The translations under genes and the position numbers were made by a program. A stretch of DNA of 64,000 nt from Haematobia irritans (taxonomy: Eukaryota; Arthropoda; Insecta; Diptera; Muscidae), in the NCBI RefSeq assembly GCF_050003625.1, contig NC_134398.1, positions 19,666,997-19,730,996 of the forward strand, given 5' to 3'. The notes beneath the pieces were generated by a model, which was not told the DNA's origin, ran no database searches, and was given only the letters and a program-made list of their open reading frames with translations. Below, in pieces: positions 32,446 through 47,439 of this stretch (the stretch's first letter is position 1; every line of letters begins with the position of its first letter).

Positions 32446-33400
32446 AAGTCGGTCAATGGTATTGCAAATGGTTCATATCCCGTGAGGTTGCTAAAGGGCA
32501 ATCTCACTATCTCGAATAACTTTATTTTTTAATGCAATAGGTCACAATGCTTTTGTAACCTTGTAGACAATAAAAGGAACTGCCACTGAAATAAATCTCT
32601 CAGCTGTCAGACGAGTTGTTACGAAATGATTGCAAACTGGAGTAGGTTGCAACACATATCTGACACCCTGTCCAATTTTCTAAAGAAAAATCGTGATAAA
32701 AAAATCGTTATCCATAACCCACCCAGCAATCCAGGAAAATTCTCCTCCACCTAACTAACTCTACCTAGCTATTATTTTTTGTGTTATGGAAGTCTTTCTT
32801 CCACTCCTGTTTTTTTTTCTTCTTCGCCTTTGATTAAAAAATTTCATTTAGTTGATCGTGCCACAGATAATTACAGTTTTTCTCTCAGGTTCCACCTTCT
32901 TTGATATGCAACATGTCCAATATTATTTTATGATCTCCCATGCGAATGGTGGATTTTGTAAAATCTATGACGGTGTTGGGCGGCATTCATAAGAGGCAAA
33001 TGCCTTAAATGAAGAGGGAAAAACTGATTGAAGATAAAAATAGTTTAAAATCTTGGCAATGTCAGCAAGACAGAGAGATTTCAGCACATTACTTAGCGCA
33101 ACTAAAAATCGATGATCCTTTGAAATCAAAGATGAAAGACAAAGTGTTTATGGGGTATTTTCAGGAACTATGCTTGCTATGGCATTTAATTAAAATCGTA
33201 TGACAGGTGGCTAATGGTGGAAGAAATATAACCAAAAATATTTGCATGAGAGATGGGTGGGTTGTCATACTAGCTGTCAGTCCATCCAAACTTGTAGATT
33301 ATTTTGGTTGTTTGCGACAACTACCAGAGGACTAAGTTGCCAAGGAACCTCCAAGACTGATCTCAGTGGTGACAACTCATCTTCATCGGCTCTTTACACC
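32446..33400. other. Non-repetitive spacer
   Basis: AT-rich single-copy sequence. Frames at 33009-33203 and 33242-33424 are short and have no recognised motif. No gene supported. Confidence 0.45.
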
Positions 33401-33401
33401 G

Positions 33402-35015
<1,614 letters not shown>

Positions 35016-36700
35016 AATTTTCAAAATTTTATTTAAAAAAATTGTCAATATTTTATTTTTAGAAAAAATGTTGTCAAAATTTTATTTCTATTAAAAATTT
35101 TTTCAATATTTTATTTCTATAGAAAATTTTGCCAAAATTTTAGTTTTATAGAAAATTTTTACCAACTTTTATTTCTATAGAAAATTTTTGCAAAATTTCA
35201 TTTCTATAGAAAATTTTGTCCAAATTTTATTTCTACAGAAAATTTTGCCAAAATTTTAGTTTTAGAGAAAATTGTTGCCAAATTTTATTTCTATAGAAAA
35301 TGTTTGCAAAATTTTATTTCTACAGAAAACTTTTGCAAAATTTTATTTCTATAGAAAATGTTTTTAAAAGATTATTTTTATTGCAAATTTTGTGAAAATT
35401 TTATATCTATACAAAATCTTGTCACAATTTTATTTATAGAGAAAATTTTGTCAAAATTTTATCTGTATAGAAAATTTTGGCAAAATTTTATTTCTATAGA
35501 AAATTTTGGCAAAATTTTATTTCTATAGAAAATTTTGTCACAATTTTATTTCTATAGAAAATTTTGTAAAAAAAAGGTTTGTCCATATTTTGTTTCTATA
35601 GAAAATTTTCTCAAAATTTTATTTCTACAGAAAAATTTTGTCAATAATTTATTTCTATAGAAAATTTTGTAAAAATTTAATTTCTATTGCAAATTTTGTG
35701 AAAATTTAGAAATAAAATTTTGACAATAATTTCTGTAGAAATAAAATTTTGACAAAATCTTCTACGGAAATAATATTTTAGCACAATTTTCTATCAAAAT
35801 AAAATTCTGAGAAAATTTTCTATAAAAATACAATTTTGACAAAGTTTTCTCTAGAACGAGAAAATTTTCTATAGAAATAAAATCTTGTAAATATTTGATT
35901 TCTATATAAAAGTTTGCCAAAATTTTATTTCTACAGAAAATTTTGCCAAAATTTTAGTTTTATAGAAAAATTTTGCCAAATTTTATTTCTATAGAAAATT
36001 TTTGCAAAATTTTATTTCTATAGAAAAATTTTATTAACATATAAAATGTTGTTAAAATATTATTTCTATTGCAAATTTTTTGAACATTTTATATCTATAC
36101 AAAATCTTGTCAAAATTTCATTTTTAGAGAAAATTGTGTCAAAATTTTATTTCTATAAAAAATTTTGTCAATTTTTTTCTGTAGAAAATGTTGTCATAAT
36201 TTTATTTCTATAGAAAATGTTGTCAATAATTTATTCTATAGAAAATTTTGTAAAAATTTAATTTCTATTTCAAATTTTGTAGAAATTTTATATCTATACA
36301 AAATCTTATTAAAATTTTATTTGTATAGAAAATTTTGGCAAAATTTTATTTCTATAAAAAATTTTGTCAATTTTTTTTTCTATAGAAAATTTTTTCAAAA
36401 TTTTATTTCTATAGATTTTTCTGATTTTATTTCTATGGAAAAATTTTTCAAATTTTTTATTCTATAGAATATTTTGTCAAAATTTTATTTCTATAGAAAA
36501 TTTTTTAAAATTTTTTATTCTATAGAAAATTTTTTTCAAATTTTTTATTCTATAGAAAATTTTGTCAAAATTTTCGTTTTATGGAAAATTTAGTCTAAAT
36601 TTTATTTCTATAGAAAATGTTTGCCAAACTTCATTTCTATAGAACATTTTTGCATAATTTTATTTCTATAGAAAATGTTGTCAAAATATTTTTCCAATAT
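35016..36700 (-). repeat. 29-bp AT minisatellite, inverted, with a short flipped block
   Basis: Inverted-orientation units continue to about 36700. At about 35706-35885 the units briefly run in the forward orientation (AGAAATAAAATTTTGACAAT) before flipping back, a local inversion. The flipped block shares variants with the forward array at 37.7-38.1 kb (CTATCAAAATAAAATTCTGAG), which suggests ectopic exchange. Confidence 0.88.
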
Positions 36701-37623
36701 TCATGGAAATGGGTAAATTTCCTTCTATTTGATATTTGTGTTAAACGTAACTTCAATTAGGAAACTTGTGAATATATAAATAATTCCTGGAATATTTCAA
36801 TTTGCTATGATTTATCCTAAAATCTTATAGCATTAATATGCAAATCTGTTATTTACTTCCAGCCTAAAGCTTTTAATTTTTTTTGAAGAATTTCTCTCTT
36901 TTTCTCTAAATCATATACATGGCCGAAGGATACTTTTCATTAGTAATCTCATCATATGAATTATTCATTTATAAATACAAAAGTTCTCTCTTTAGTTGTT
37001 TTTTGTTTGTAAATTTAACCACTTGAAAAGTACCAGAGGGACTGATGATATGAAAAAATATTAATTCTCAACATTTACTCTTGGTAATATTTGTACAGAG
37101 CTTTTGCACATCATTACACTCTATCAAATATATCCTATAGACATACATCGACACAATTCCCTATTCCTTTACACATGCATAATATAAGTTTATGCAAACA
37201 CACACATACACACATATATACACTCATACTTTACCCATATGTTATTATAAAATAAAATTCCCATATCCTTTACAGAAACACCTACACTCTTGAGGGAACT
37301 CAATGGTATTTCTTTCATTTTCTGCAATATTATATGCTGTATGTATGTGTGTGTGAGAGGGTTTTTTTCACATGTATGTCGCTTGCAGTTTGTATGTGAG
37401 CTAACAATCTCACATTCACATATTCAGGAAAATTCAACCTCGGGGGCATATTTGTTTTATAAAATTAGATATACTTTTACAGATGAAATAATCACACAAA
37501 TATATTATCACAGTTTTGATATGAACATTCTTTTGAAAGTGTTTTGTGAACTACATACAAACATATTATAAAGTGGATAAGAATATAGTATGTCTATAAT
37601 AACCTTGAAATATTTGTTGCCGA
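36701..37623. other. Non-repetitive spacer
   Basis: AT-rich sequence with a short CA/TA-rich patch near 37195-37235. The 93-codon frame at 37290-37571 has no recognisable motif and low-complexity composition. No gene supported. Confidence 0.45.
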
Positions 37624-37627
37624 ACTC

Positions 37628-38770
37628 TGAGTATTTTGACAACATTTTCTATAGAAATAATATTTGGACAAAATCTTCTATAGAAATAAAATGTTGACAA
37701 AATTTTCTATAGAAATAAAATTCTGACTAAATTTTCTATAGACAAAATTTTGACAAAATATTCTTAGAAATAAAATTTGAACAAAATTTTCTATAGAAAT
37801 AAAATATTGATAAAATTTTCTATAAAAATAAAATTTTGACAAAATTTTCTACAGATATAAACTTTTGACAAAATTTTCTATAGAAATAAAATATTGATAA
37901 AATTTTCTATAAAAATAAAATTTTGACAAAATTTTCTACAGATATAAACTTTTGACAAAATTTTCTATAGAAATAAAATTTTGATAAAATTTTCTATGAA
38001 AATAAAATTTTAACCCAATTTTCTATCAAAATAAAATTCTGAGAAAATTTTCTATAAAAATACAATTTTGACAAAGTTTTCTATAGAACTAAAATTTTGA
38101 GAAAATTTTCTATAGTAATAAAAATTTGAGAAAATTTTCTATAGAAATAAAATTTTGACAAATATTTCTATAGAAATAAAATTTTAAGAAATAAAATTTT
38201 GACAAAATTTTCAATAGAAATTAAATTTTAAGAAATTTTGCAAGAAATAAAATTTTGACAAAATGCTCTATAAAAGCAAAATTTTTGACAAAATTTTCTA
38301 TAAAAATAAAATGTTGAGAAAATTTTCTATAGAAATAAAATGTTGAGAAAATTTTCTATAGAAATACAATTTTGACAAAGTTTTCTATAGAAAGAAAATT
38401 TTGGGAAAATTTTCTGTAGAAATAAAATTTTGACGAAATTTTCTATAGAAAAAAATTTTGATAGAAATTTCTATAGAAATCAAATTTTGAAAAAATGCTC
38501 TATAAAAGCAAAATTTTGACAAAAGTTTGTATTAAAAAAAAATGCTGAGAATTTACTCTCTGACAAGATTTTTCTAAAGTGATACAATTTTGACAAACTT
38601 TTCTATAGAAATAATTTTTTTTCGATAGAAATAAAATTTTGACACATTTTTCTTGAAAAATAAAATTTTGATATAATCTTCTACAGAAATAAAATTTTGA
38701 CAAAATTATTTATAGAAATAAAATTTTGACAAAATTTTCTATAGAAATGAAATTGTAACAAAATTTTCTA
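37628..38770 (+). repeat. 29-bp AT minisatellite, forward
   Basis: Begins after GTTGCCGAACTC (a possible decayed CACGGTTGCCAC end). An ~85-bp block near 37800-37960 with TCTACAGATATAAACTTTTG is duplicated in tandem. Units are otherwise irregular multiples of 29 bp. Confidence 0.88.
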
Positions 38771-38824
38771 TGAAAACAAAATTTTTGTTTTGTTTTTTAT
38801 TGTTGGTTTGTACTTAAATCATAT

Positions 38825-39169
38825 TTGTTGTGTTGATCTCAGCTTTAAAACCAAAGGAAAAGAGAAATGTTTGTATGAATTTATTTCGGCATAAGCCGAC
38901 TATCATAAACATTTTTTCGGAAGGTTCAAGTGTGGTTCACCTTGGATTTAGTGAACTGCCTGAATTTATTCTGATAATTGGTTGATAGTTTTGCTGCAAG
39001 TAGAGGATGCTGATGAGGAATGTGGTAATTCCAAAACGTGCGTCCATCCAACCATCTTGCAGTCTATAGGGCTTTGCCCAAATAAATTTGACAAACATAA
39101 TTTTCCTCCATTGGTTAAGCTACTCTTGTAGTCAACACAATGGTTTTCAAGCTGAGATCAACACAACAA
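38825..39169. mobile_element. 345-bp element with ~29-bp terminal inverted repeats
   Basis: The left end TTGTTGTGTTGATCTCAGC followed by TTTAAAACCA is matched, inverted, by TGGTTTTCAAGCTGAG followed by ATCAACACAACAA on the right, with one mismatch over about 29 bp. The interior is non-coding. It interrupts the AT minisatellite. A related, internally deleted copy is at 63356-63544, also inside AT minisatellite. No certain target duplication was found, so the superfamily is unknown. Confidence 0.8.
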
Positions 39170-40672
39170 AAATAAAATTTTGACAAAATTTTCTATAGAA
39201 ATAAAATTTTGATAAAATTTTCTATAGAAATAACATTTGGACAAAATCTTCTACGGAAATAAAATTTTAACATAATTTTCTATCAAAATAAAATTATGAG
39301 AAAATTTTCTATAAAAATACAATTTTGACTAAGATTTCTATAGAACTAAAATTTTGAGAAAATTTTCTACAGAAATAAAAATTTGAGAAAATTTTCTATA
39401 GAAATAAAATTTTGACAAAATTTGTTATAGAAATAAAATTTTAACAAAATTTTCTACAGGAATAAAATTTGGACAAAATTTTCTATAGAAATAAAATTTT
39501 AAGAAATTTTTCAAAATTTTCAATTGAAATAAAATTTTAAGAAATTTTTAAAGAAATAAAATTGTAAGAAAATGGTCTATAGAAATAAAATTTTAAGAAA
39601 ATTTTCTATAGAAATAAAATTTCTACAAAATTTACTATAGAGATAATAATTTAAGAACTTTTCTATAGAAATAAAGTGTTGACAAAATGTTCTATAAAAG
39701 CAACATTTTGGTCAAAATTTTCTATAAAAATAAAATGTTAAAAAAATTGTCTATAGTAATAAAATGTTGAGAACATTTTCTAAAGAAATTTTAAGAAATT
39801 TTCCATAGAAATAAAATTATGACAAGATTTTCCTAAAGTGATAAAATTTTGACAAACTTTTCTATAGAAATAAATTTTTTTTCGATAGAAAAAAAATTTG
39901 ACAAAATGCTCTATAAAAGCAACATTTTGACAAAATTTTCTATAAAAATAAAATGTTGAGAAAATTTTCTTTAGAAATACAATTTTGACAAGGTTTTCTA
40001 TAGAAATAAAATTTTGAGAAAATGTTCTATAGAAATAAAATTTTGAGAAGATGCTCTATAAAAGCAAAATTTTTGACAAAATTTTGTATAAAAATAAAAT
40101 GTTGAGAAAATTTTCTTTCTGACAAGATTTTCTTAAAGTCATAAAATTTTTACAAACTTTTCCATAGAAATAATTTTTTTTTCGATAAAAATAAAATTTT
40201 GACACATTTTTCTATAGAAATAAAATTTTGATATAATCTTCTATAGATATAAAATTTTGACAAAATTTTCTATAGAAATTAAATTTTAACAAAATTTTCT
40301 ATAGAAATAAAATTTTGACAAAATTTTCTATAGAAATAAAATTTTAAGAACATTTTTAATAGAAATAAAAATTTGACAAAATTTTCTATAGAAATAAAAC
40401 TTTGACAAAATTTTCTATAGAAATAAAATTTTAAGAACATTTTTAATAGAAATAAAATTTTGACAAAATTTTCTATAGAAATAAAACTTTGACAAAATTT
40501 TCTATAGAAATAAAATTTTAAGAAAACTTTCTTTAAAATACAATTTTGACAAAATTTTCTATAGAAATAAAATATTAAAAAAATTTTCTATAGAAATAAA
40601 ATTTTGATAAAATTTTCTATAGAAATAAATATTTGACAAAATTTTCTTTATAAATAAAATTTGTAGAATCCA
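39170..40672 (+). repeat. 29-bp AT minisatellite, forward
   Basis: Continuation of the array at 37.6 kb after the 345-bp element. A recurring larger pattern includes GCTCTATAAAAGCAA and TTTTTTTTCGATAGAAA variants (near 38270, 38590, 39685, 39880, 40050, 40170), a loose higher-order organisation shared with 38.3-38.7 kb. Confidence 0.88.
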
Positions 40673-42359
40673 GTCAATTAAAAATACCGATTCCACAAGG
40701 TCTATATTTATATGGTTTGATATCCCAGCAAAAAAATTTTGAGGATCTTCCAAAGGCACAACTTTGAAAGCACTTCCAGAAGATGCACTCCCAATGATGT
40801 TCTTTATTTTTACTACCCAGGAAGTTCTTTTACTTAAATTTTTTATATGTTGGTTTTTTTCATACTTTTAATGGGCAATTTTAACTTTTTATGTTACAAA
40901 TAGGTTAAAAACAGAGTAAGTATTCATAAAATGGTACAAATCATTTAAATTTTGTCGAAAAAATGCTAAATCCAATCTGAAAAATTGTGAATTTTTGAAA
41001 ATATCTGAGGTCAAACGTTTCCGACAAGCGTTAGAATCCATTAAAAATTATAAGAAATTATAAATATTATTTATTTGACAAAATATCACAGAATTGTTTA
41101 ATTTACATCCAAAATATTGAATTCAGATCATATCTAAACAAGTGATGCAAACTCAGTGCAACGGCTATTGAAATGGAGGACTTCCGTCCTATGACAAGCC
41201 CATGTTAAATTCATCGCTTCTGCGTCAATTTTGCACCACTTCCGGATCCACAAAGAACATTTTCATTACTTTTTGGCGACGCTTTTTTTGCTGGGATTCA
41301 TAGGAGTAAATAATTGCTATTACCCACTCTATTAAATATATCTCAAAGTTCATTGCAGTATGCATTTACGTATGTATAATGTATAAATGAATAAAATATA
41401 ATTTTCTTTAAGGTCATTTGCAGTTAGCCCGTTCATCTCATGTGCAAATATCAATTTTTTTTGCAGAAATATTTGAACTTGCATTTTAAATATATTCAAA
41501 ATAGCAAAAATGTTATACTGAAAGAAGATATTGTTGATGGTAGATATTGTAACAATTTCAATCATGAAACGCCTTAGGGGGAAAAATGGAAAAGGCCATA
41601 GTAAGCCTAAATTAAGATTCAAAAAATGGAGAAAAAACAAAGTCAACCTCAACGACATGGGACAAAAATAACAGCAATCAAAATTATCATATTTTAATGA
41701 GGTAATTGTCATAGCATTTAAATATAAAACATCTTTCAACTTAATCCATATTATTTTAGATAAATCTAATTATCAAAATTGCGCTAGTAGAATTTTAGAT
41801 TTTATCAATTTTGCCATAAGACTCAGTAATTTGGAGACATGTATACATATCTACAAGAAATCCTCCAACCTCTGGCTTCTATTTGCTTAAATTTACAAGT
41901 TAGGGGGCTTTTCACGTTGTTTATTTTGTCCTCATTAAGTCAAAATATTATAGAGAATAAAAACGAAAAAAAAAACTGAAATTATTTATATGCAAAAGCA
42001 ATTAATTGTGACGACAAGTGCTTGAGTCTGTGCAATGAAAACTGTCAACGAATGATCGGTGTGGCATCAAATGTCTGTGATCCTCACCGGAGTTGATGGT
42101 GGGTACATGATGCACATGCTATGCTATGTGGCACTTCAAGTGCATGCTGTTTCCATCAATCTGCAAGGCATCAGATGCAAATCAAGGAAAAAATATACAA
42201 AGATCAGAAGAACATTTTGTCGTATGGATGGAGTTTGATTCACTTACTGGTGGATGATGCATAAAAATACCTGCAATGTAAGAAGACAAATGGCCACCAT
42301 GAATTTTGCAATGTGAATTTTTTTTGAAGTATTTAGGAACACTAGAAAAAAATCTTAAC
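40673..42359. other. Non-repetitive spacer
   Basis: About 1.7 kb of AT-rich single-copy DNA. The longest frame (41350-41739, minus, 129 codons) is rich in Phe, Leu and Ile with no recognisable domain, and is not supported as a gene. Confidence 0.45.
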
Positions 42360-42600
42360 CATCGGTTTATGTGAGGGGTCTTTAAACTTGATCTGCCTGC
42401 ATACACGTAAACAATCTGTACGAAATTTCACCACAATAGATCCATTATTGAAGCCTGTGGCTTGATTATAATAGACGGAAGTACAGACAGGCAGGCGAAC
42501 ATCATTAGATCGTCTTGGAATTTCACCAGGAATATAATTACTGTTTTATAGAGAAATCGGTATTTCGATGGTGGTGACAAATTATGTGTTAATCACAGAT
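42360..42600 (-). mobile_element. Very diverged DINE-1-like core fragment
   Basis: ACAGACAGGCAGGCGAACAT, TTAGATCGTCTTGGAATTTC and ATCGGTATTTCGATGGTG correspond in order to the core and TATACCC-proximal blocks of the DINE-1-like elements, but heavily mutated. Neither end is recognisable. It may belong to the subfamily of the adjoining element at 42637. Confidence 0.5.
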
Positions 42601-42636
42601 TTGATCGCAGGATTATTTTCCTTTGAACCGACTTTT

Positions 42637-44993
42637 TATACCCACCACCATAGAATGGTGATGGGGGTATAATAAGTTTGTCATTCCGTTTGTAACACAT
42701 CGAAATATCGATTTCCGACTATATAATGTATAGACATTCTCGATCAGGGAGAAATTGTAAGACGATATAACCATGTCCGTCTGTGTGTCTGTTGTAATCA
42801 CGCTACAGCCTTCAATAGAAACTGTATTTACTACCCGATTTGCTTGAAATAGGAATTCTAGAGTTATTTTGGCACCATAAAGAGGTGTGTCGAAAATGGT
42901 CCATATCGGTCCAAGTTTTGGCATAGCCCCCATGTAGACCGATCTCCGGAATTTACTTCTTGGGTTTCTAGAATACGTAGTTTGTAGCCAATTTGCCTGA
43001 AATTGGAAATCTAGAGGTATTTAGGACCATTAAAAGGTGTGCTGAAAATGGTGCCTATCGGTCCATGTTTCGGTATGGCCCCCATATATACCGATCTACC
43101 AAATTTACTTCTTGAGCTTCTAGAAACCGTAGTTTTTATCCAATTTTTCGGAAATTGGAAATCTAGAGATATTTTGGGACCATAAAGAGGTGTGTCCAAA
43201 ATGGTCCATATCGGTCCAAGTTTTGGTATAACCCCCATATAGACCGATCTCCGGAATTTACTTCTAGGGTTTCTAGAATACGTAGTTTGTAGCCAATTTG
43301 CCTGAAATTGGAAACCTAGAGGTATTTAGGACAATTAAAAGATGTGCTAAAAATGGTGCCTATCGGTCCATGTTTCGGTATGGCCCCCATATATACCGAT
43401 CTACCAAATTTACTTCTTGAGATTCTAGAATCCGTAGTTTTTATCCAATTTTTCGGTAATTGGTAATCTAGAGGTATTTTAGAACATTGAAGAGGTGTGT
43501 CAAAAATGGTCCATATCGGCCCAAGTTTTGGTATAGCCCCCATATAGACCGATCTCCGGAATTTACTTCTTGGGTTTCTAGAATACGTAGTTTGTAGCCA
43601 ATTTGCCTGAAATTGGAAATCTAGAGGTATTTAGGACCATTAAGAGGTGTGCTGAAAATGGTGCCTATCGGTTCATGTTTCGGTATGGCCCCCATATATA
43701 CCGATCTACCAAATTTACTTCTTGAGCTTCTAGAATCCGTAGTTTTTATCCAATTTTTCGGAAATTGGAAATCTAGAGGTATTTTGGGACCATAAAGAGG
43801 TGTGTCGAGAATGGTTCATATCGGTCCAAGTTTTGGTATAGTCCCCATATAGACCTATCTCCGGAATTTACTTCTTGGGTTTCTAGAATACGTAGTTTGT
43901 AGCCAATTTGCCTGAAATTGGAAATCTAGAGGTATTTTATGGACACAAATTGGTTTGCGAAAAATGGGGTGTATAGGTCCATGTTTGGGTATAGCCCCCA
44001 TATAGACCGATCTCCGGAATTTACTTCTTAGGTTTCTAGAATACGTATGTAGTTTGTAGCCACGTTGCTTGAAATTGGAAATCTAAAGGTATTTAGGATC
44101 ATCAAAAGGTGTGCTGAAAATTGTGCCTATCGGTCCATGTTTCGGTATGGCCCCCATATATACCGATCTACCAAATTTATTTCTTGAGCTTCTAGAATCC
44201 GTAGTTTTTATCCAATTTTTCTTAAATTAGAAATCTAGAGGTATTTTAGAACAATGAAGAGGTGTGTCCAAAATGGTCCGTATCGGTCCATGTTTCGGTA
44301 TGGCCCCCATATATACCGATCTCCCGATTCTACTTGTTGGGCTTCTAGAATTCGTAGTTTTTACCAAATTCGTCTGAAATTGGAATTCTAGAGGTATTTG
44401 AGGACCACTAAGATGTTTGTCAAAAATAGTGAGAATTGGTCCATGTTTTGGTATATCCCCCATATAGACCGGCCTTCCGAATTTATTTCTTGGAAACCTA
44501 GAGGTAGTTTAGGACCACAAATAGATCACCAGAATATGGTATATATCGACCCATGTTTTGGTATAGCCCCCATATAGACCGATCTCCCGATTTAGGTTAG
44601 GTTAGGTATAGTGGCAGCCCGATATTTGTAAATTTTACTCCTCGTAATCATTTAAATAATGGCGGTAAAAATCTACAGATTTTAAAAATCAAATCAAAGC
44701 GTTATTTCATAATTTACACGAGATGTTCCCTAAAACTCAAACAAAATTGGTTCTTATAGATCCAGAATTTGATCTAGTCTTCATAGGTAGAATCGTTAAA
44801 TTTATCTTCGGGAAGCGTACTGGTAGAACTTATCTTCTTGGAAGAATATCATATCTAATCAAACCACCTGCATTTCTACATATTTTCAAGTAACCCGCTA
44901 CGATGAAACGTTTTCAAAGGAAACCATTATATTGGATTCAGGGTGGTGGGTATTTAAGATTCGGCCCGGCTGAACTTACTGCTGTATGTTTAA
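42637..44993 (+). mobile_element. DINE-1-like element, second subfamily, with dimeric 305-bp repeats
   Basis: It begins TATACCCACCACCATAG, has the CATTCCGTTTGTAACACATC block and a short GTCCGTCTGTGTGTC core, and ends with GGTGGTGGGTATTTAAGATT, a hairpin region (TTCGGCCCGGCTGAA) and TGCTGTATGTT. Its internal repeats differ from the main subfamily (AAATTGGAAATCTAGAGG, CCGATCTCCGGAATTTAC). Monomers of 152 and 153 bp alternate between CCGATCTCCGG and CCGATCTACC types at 42941, 43093, 43246, 43398 and 43551, so the true unit is a ~305-bp dimer. A SINE fragment is inserted near 44594. Confidence 0.82.
44594..44626 (-). mobile_element. Short SINE 3'-end fragment
   Basis: AGGTTAGGTTAGGTATAG followed by TGGCAGCCCGAT is the tail and extreme 3' end of the SINE in inverted orientation. 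Only ~33 bp are present, an extreme 5' truncation. The CCCGAT shared by the SINE and the target hides any exact target duplication. Confidence 0.7.
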
Positions 44994-45515
44994 GCATTAA
45001 ATCGCAAATTACAATTTTCTTGGTCATCTTATACACATCATTGTATTAACGCAGTTCCAGCTAACTGAATTGACTACTCATTGTTTTCCATAGCAAAATA
45101 ATATATCCCTCTCCATATTTCGCCAAAAACTGCCTAAATTGAAACATTACCATATTAAAGATTAATAAGTAAAATTGAATTGATCCCTGTGGTTTCTTTG
45201 CAAAGTGTGGCCACAACATTTTATTGCTTAATTTCAATTATCCTAAAAAGTAATGTTTCTTGTAGACCACACTTCTGAGAAAATGAAAAAAAAATATCTT
45301 GCATAATTTATGAATATGAATTTCGGTTAGCCAACATAAACCAAAAGTCGAAATTACTGCAAATGATAAAAAGTGTTTATATATATATTATTTTATCAAA
45401 ATTGATTTGTATACATTTTGGTTAATAAATAATAAAAGGAAAATAAACAAGCTAAGTAACAAGCTTGTTTAAATAAAACATAAGGGTACCGCGAATATTT
45501 CATTATAATTATAAA
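44994..45515. other. Non-repetitive spacer
   Basis: About 520 bp of AT-rich single-copy sequence between two DINE-1-like elements. No gene or repeat is recognised. Confidence 0.45.
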
Positions 45516-47439
45516 AACAAGTATATACGGCCGTAAGTTCGGCCAGGCCGAATCTTATGTACCCTCCACCATGGATTGCGTAGGAACTTCTACTAAAGGC
45601 TGTCATCCACAATCGAATTACTTGGGTTGCGATGACACTTGCCGATGGCAAGTTATCGTAAAACTTTTTAACACTGTCTTCTAAATTGTAAGTTAGCCCA
45701 TACGGGGTATATATTAAACAAAAAAAGGCCGATTAAATACGTATATAATATAGTTTGACAAAAAAAAATTTTTTGACAAAATTTTCTATAGAAATAAAAA
45801 CTTGACAAAATTTTCTATAGAAATAAACGTTTGACAAAACTTTCTATAGAAATGAAATTTTGACACAACTTTCTATAGTAATAAAATTTAACAAAATTTT
45901 CTATGGAAATAAAGTTTTAGTAGATTATTTTTGGCGATATGGACCAATTTTTGTGTAATAAGTCATCGGCTATATATAACTAAAGACCGATATTGACCAA
46001 TTTTTACATGGCTGTTAGAGGCCATATATTGACAAAATGTACCAAATTTCAACCGCATCGGATGACTTTTGCTATATATAATTATGGACCGATATGGACC
46101 AATTTTGGCATGGTTGTTAGATACCATATACCAAACACCATGTACCAAATTTCAACTGGATCGGATGAATTTCGCTCCTCCAAGAGGCTCCTGAGGTCAA
46201 ATCTGGGGATCGGTTTATATGGGAGCTATATATAATTATGAACCGATATGGACCAATTTTCCCATGGTTGTTAGAGACTATATACTAACACCACGTACTA
46301 AATTTCAATTGGATCGGATGAATTTTGCTCCTCCAAGAGGCTCCGGAGTTCAAATCTGGGGATCGGTTTATATGGGAGCTATATATAATTATGAACCGAT
46401 ATTGACCAATTTTTGCATGGTTGTTAGAGGCCGTATACTAACATCAGGTACCACATTTCAACCGGATCGGATGAATTTTTCCCCTCCAAGAGGCTCCGGA
46501 GGTCAAATCTGGGGATCGGTTTATATGGGGGCTATATATAATTATGGACCGATATGGACCAATTTTTGCATGGTTGTTAGAGACCGTATACTAACATCAG
46601 GTACCACATTTCAACCGGATCGGATGAATTTTTCCCCTCCAAGAGGCTCCGGAGGTCAAATCTGGGGATCGGTTTATATGGGGGCTATATATAATTATGA
46701 ACCGACATGGACCAATTTTTGCATGGGTGTTAGAGACCGTATACTAAGACCATGTACTAAATTTCAACCGGATCGGATGAATTTTGCTCCTCCAAGAGGC
46801 TCCGGAGGTCAAATCTGGGGATCGGTTTATATGGGAGCTATATATAATTATGGACCGATATGGACCAATTTTTGCATGGGTGTTAGAGACCGTATACTAA
46901 GACCACGTACTAAATTTCAACCGGATCGGATGAATTTTGCTCCTCCAAGAGGCTCCGGAGGTCAAATCTGGGGATCGGTTTATATGGGAGCTATATATAA
47001 TTATGGACCGATATGGACCAATTTTTGCATGGTTATTAGAGGCCGTATACTAACATCAGGTACCAAATTTCAACCGGATCGGATGAATTTTGCTGCTCCG
47101 GGAGGCTCCCCAAGCCAAATTTGGGGATCGGTTTATATGGGGGCTATACGTAAACGTGGTCCGATATGGCCGATTTTCAATACCATCCGACCTACATCAA
47201 TAACAACTACTTGTGCCAAGTTTCAAGTCGATAGCTTGTTTCGTTCGGAAGTTAGCGTGATTTCCACAGACGGACGGACAGCCGGACAGACGGACGGACG
47301 GACGGACATGCTTAGATCGACTCAGAATTTCACCACGACCCAGAATATATATACTTTATGGGGTCTTAGAGCAATATTTCGATGTGTTACAAACGGAACG
47401 ACAAAGTTAATATACCCCCATCCTATGGTGGAGGGTATA
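45516..47439 (-). mobile_element. DINE-1-like element with the most regular 153-bp repeats and a 419-codon open frame
   Basis: The hairpin terminus (AACAAGTATATACGGCCGT, then TTCGGCCAGGCCGAA) is at 45516-45553, the subterminal TACCCTCCACCATGG follows, an AT-minisatellite block occupies about 45755-45935, then seven to eight 153-bp repeats (monomer starts 46219, 46372, 46525 and on), the GGAC core (about 47267-47308) and GGTGGAGGGTATA ending at 47439. The repeats are far more alike than in other copies, so they were homogenised or amplified recently. The frame 46219-47478 stays open because 153 is divisible by three; each unit reads MGAIYNYGPIWTNF and so on, 51 residues. It has no known domain and is not called as a gene. 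Confidence 0.9.
45755..45940 (+). repeat. AT-minisatellite block inside the DINE-1-like element
   Basis: About five 29-bp units ending in AGTAGATTATTTTTGGCGAT. The junctions match the block in the element at 22292-24002: the same GCCGATTAAATACG on the left and TAGATTATTTTTGGC on the right. The terminal GAGTGGCAACC has been lost here. Confidence 0.78.

Noticed and set aside
41350..41739. 129-codon minus-strand frame in single-copy DNA
   Set aside because: No recognisable domain, low-complexity hydrophobic composition and no codon or splice support.
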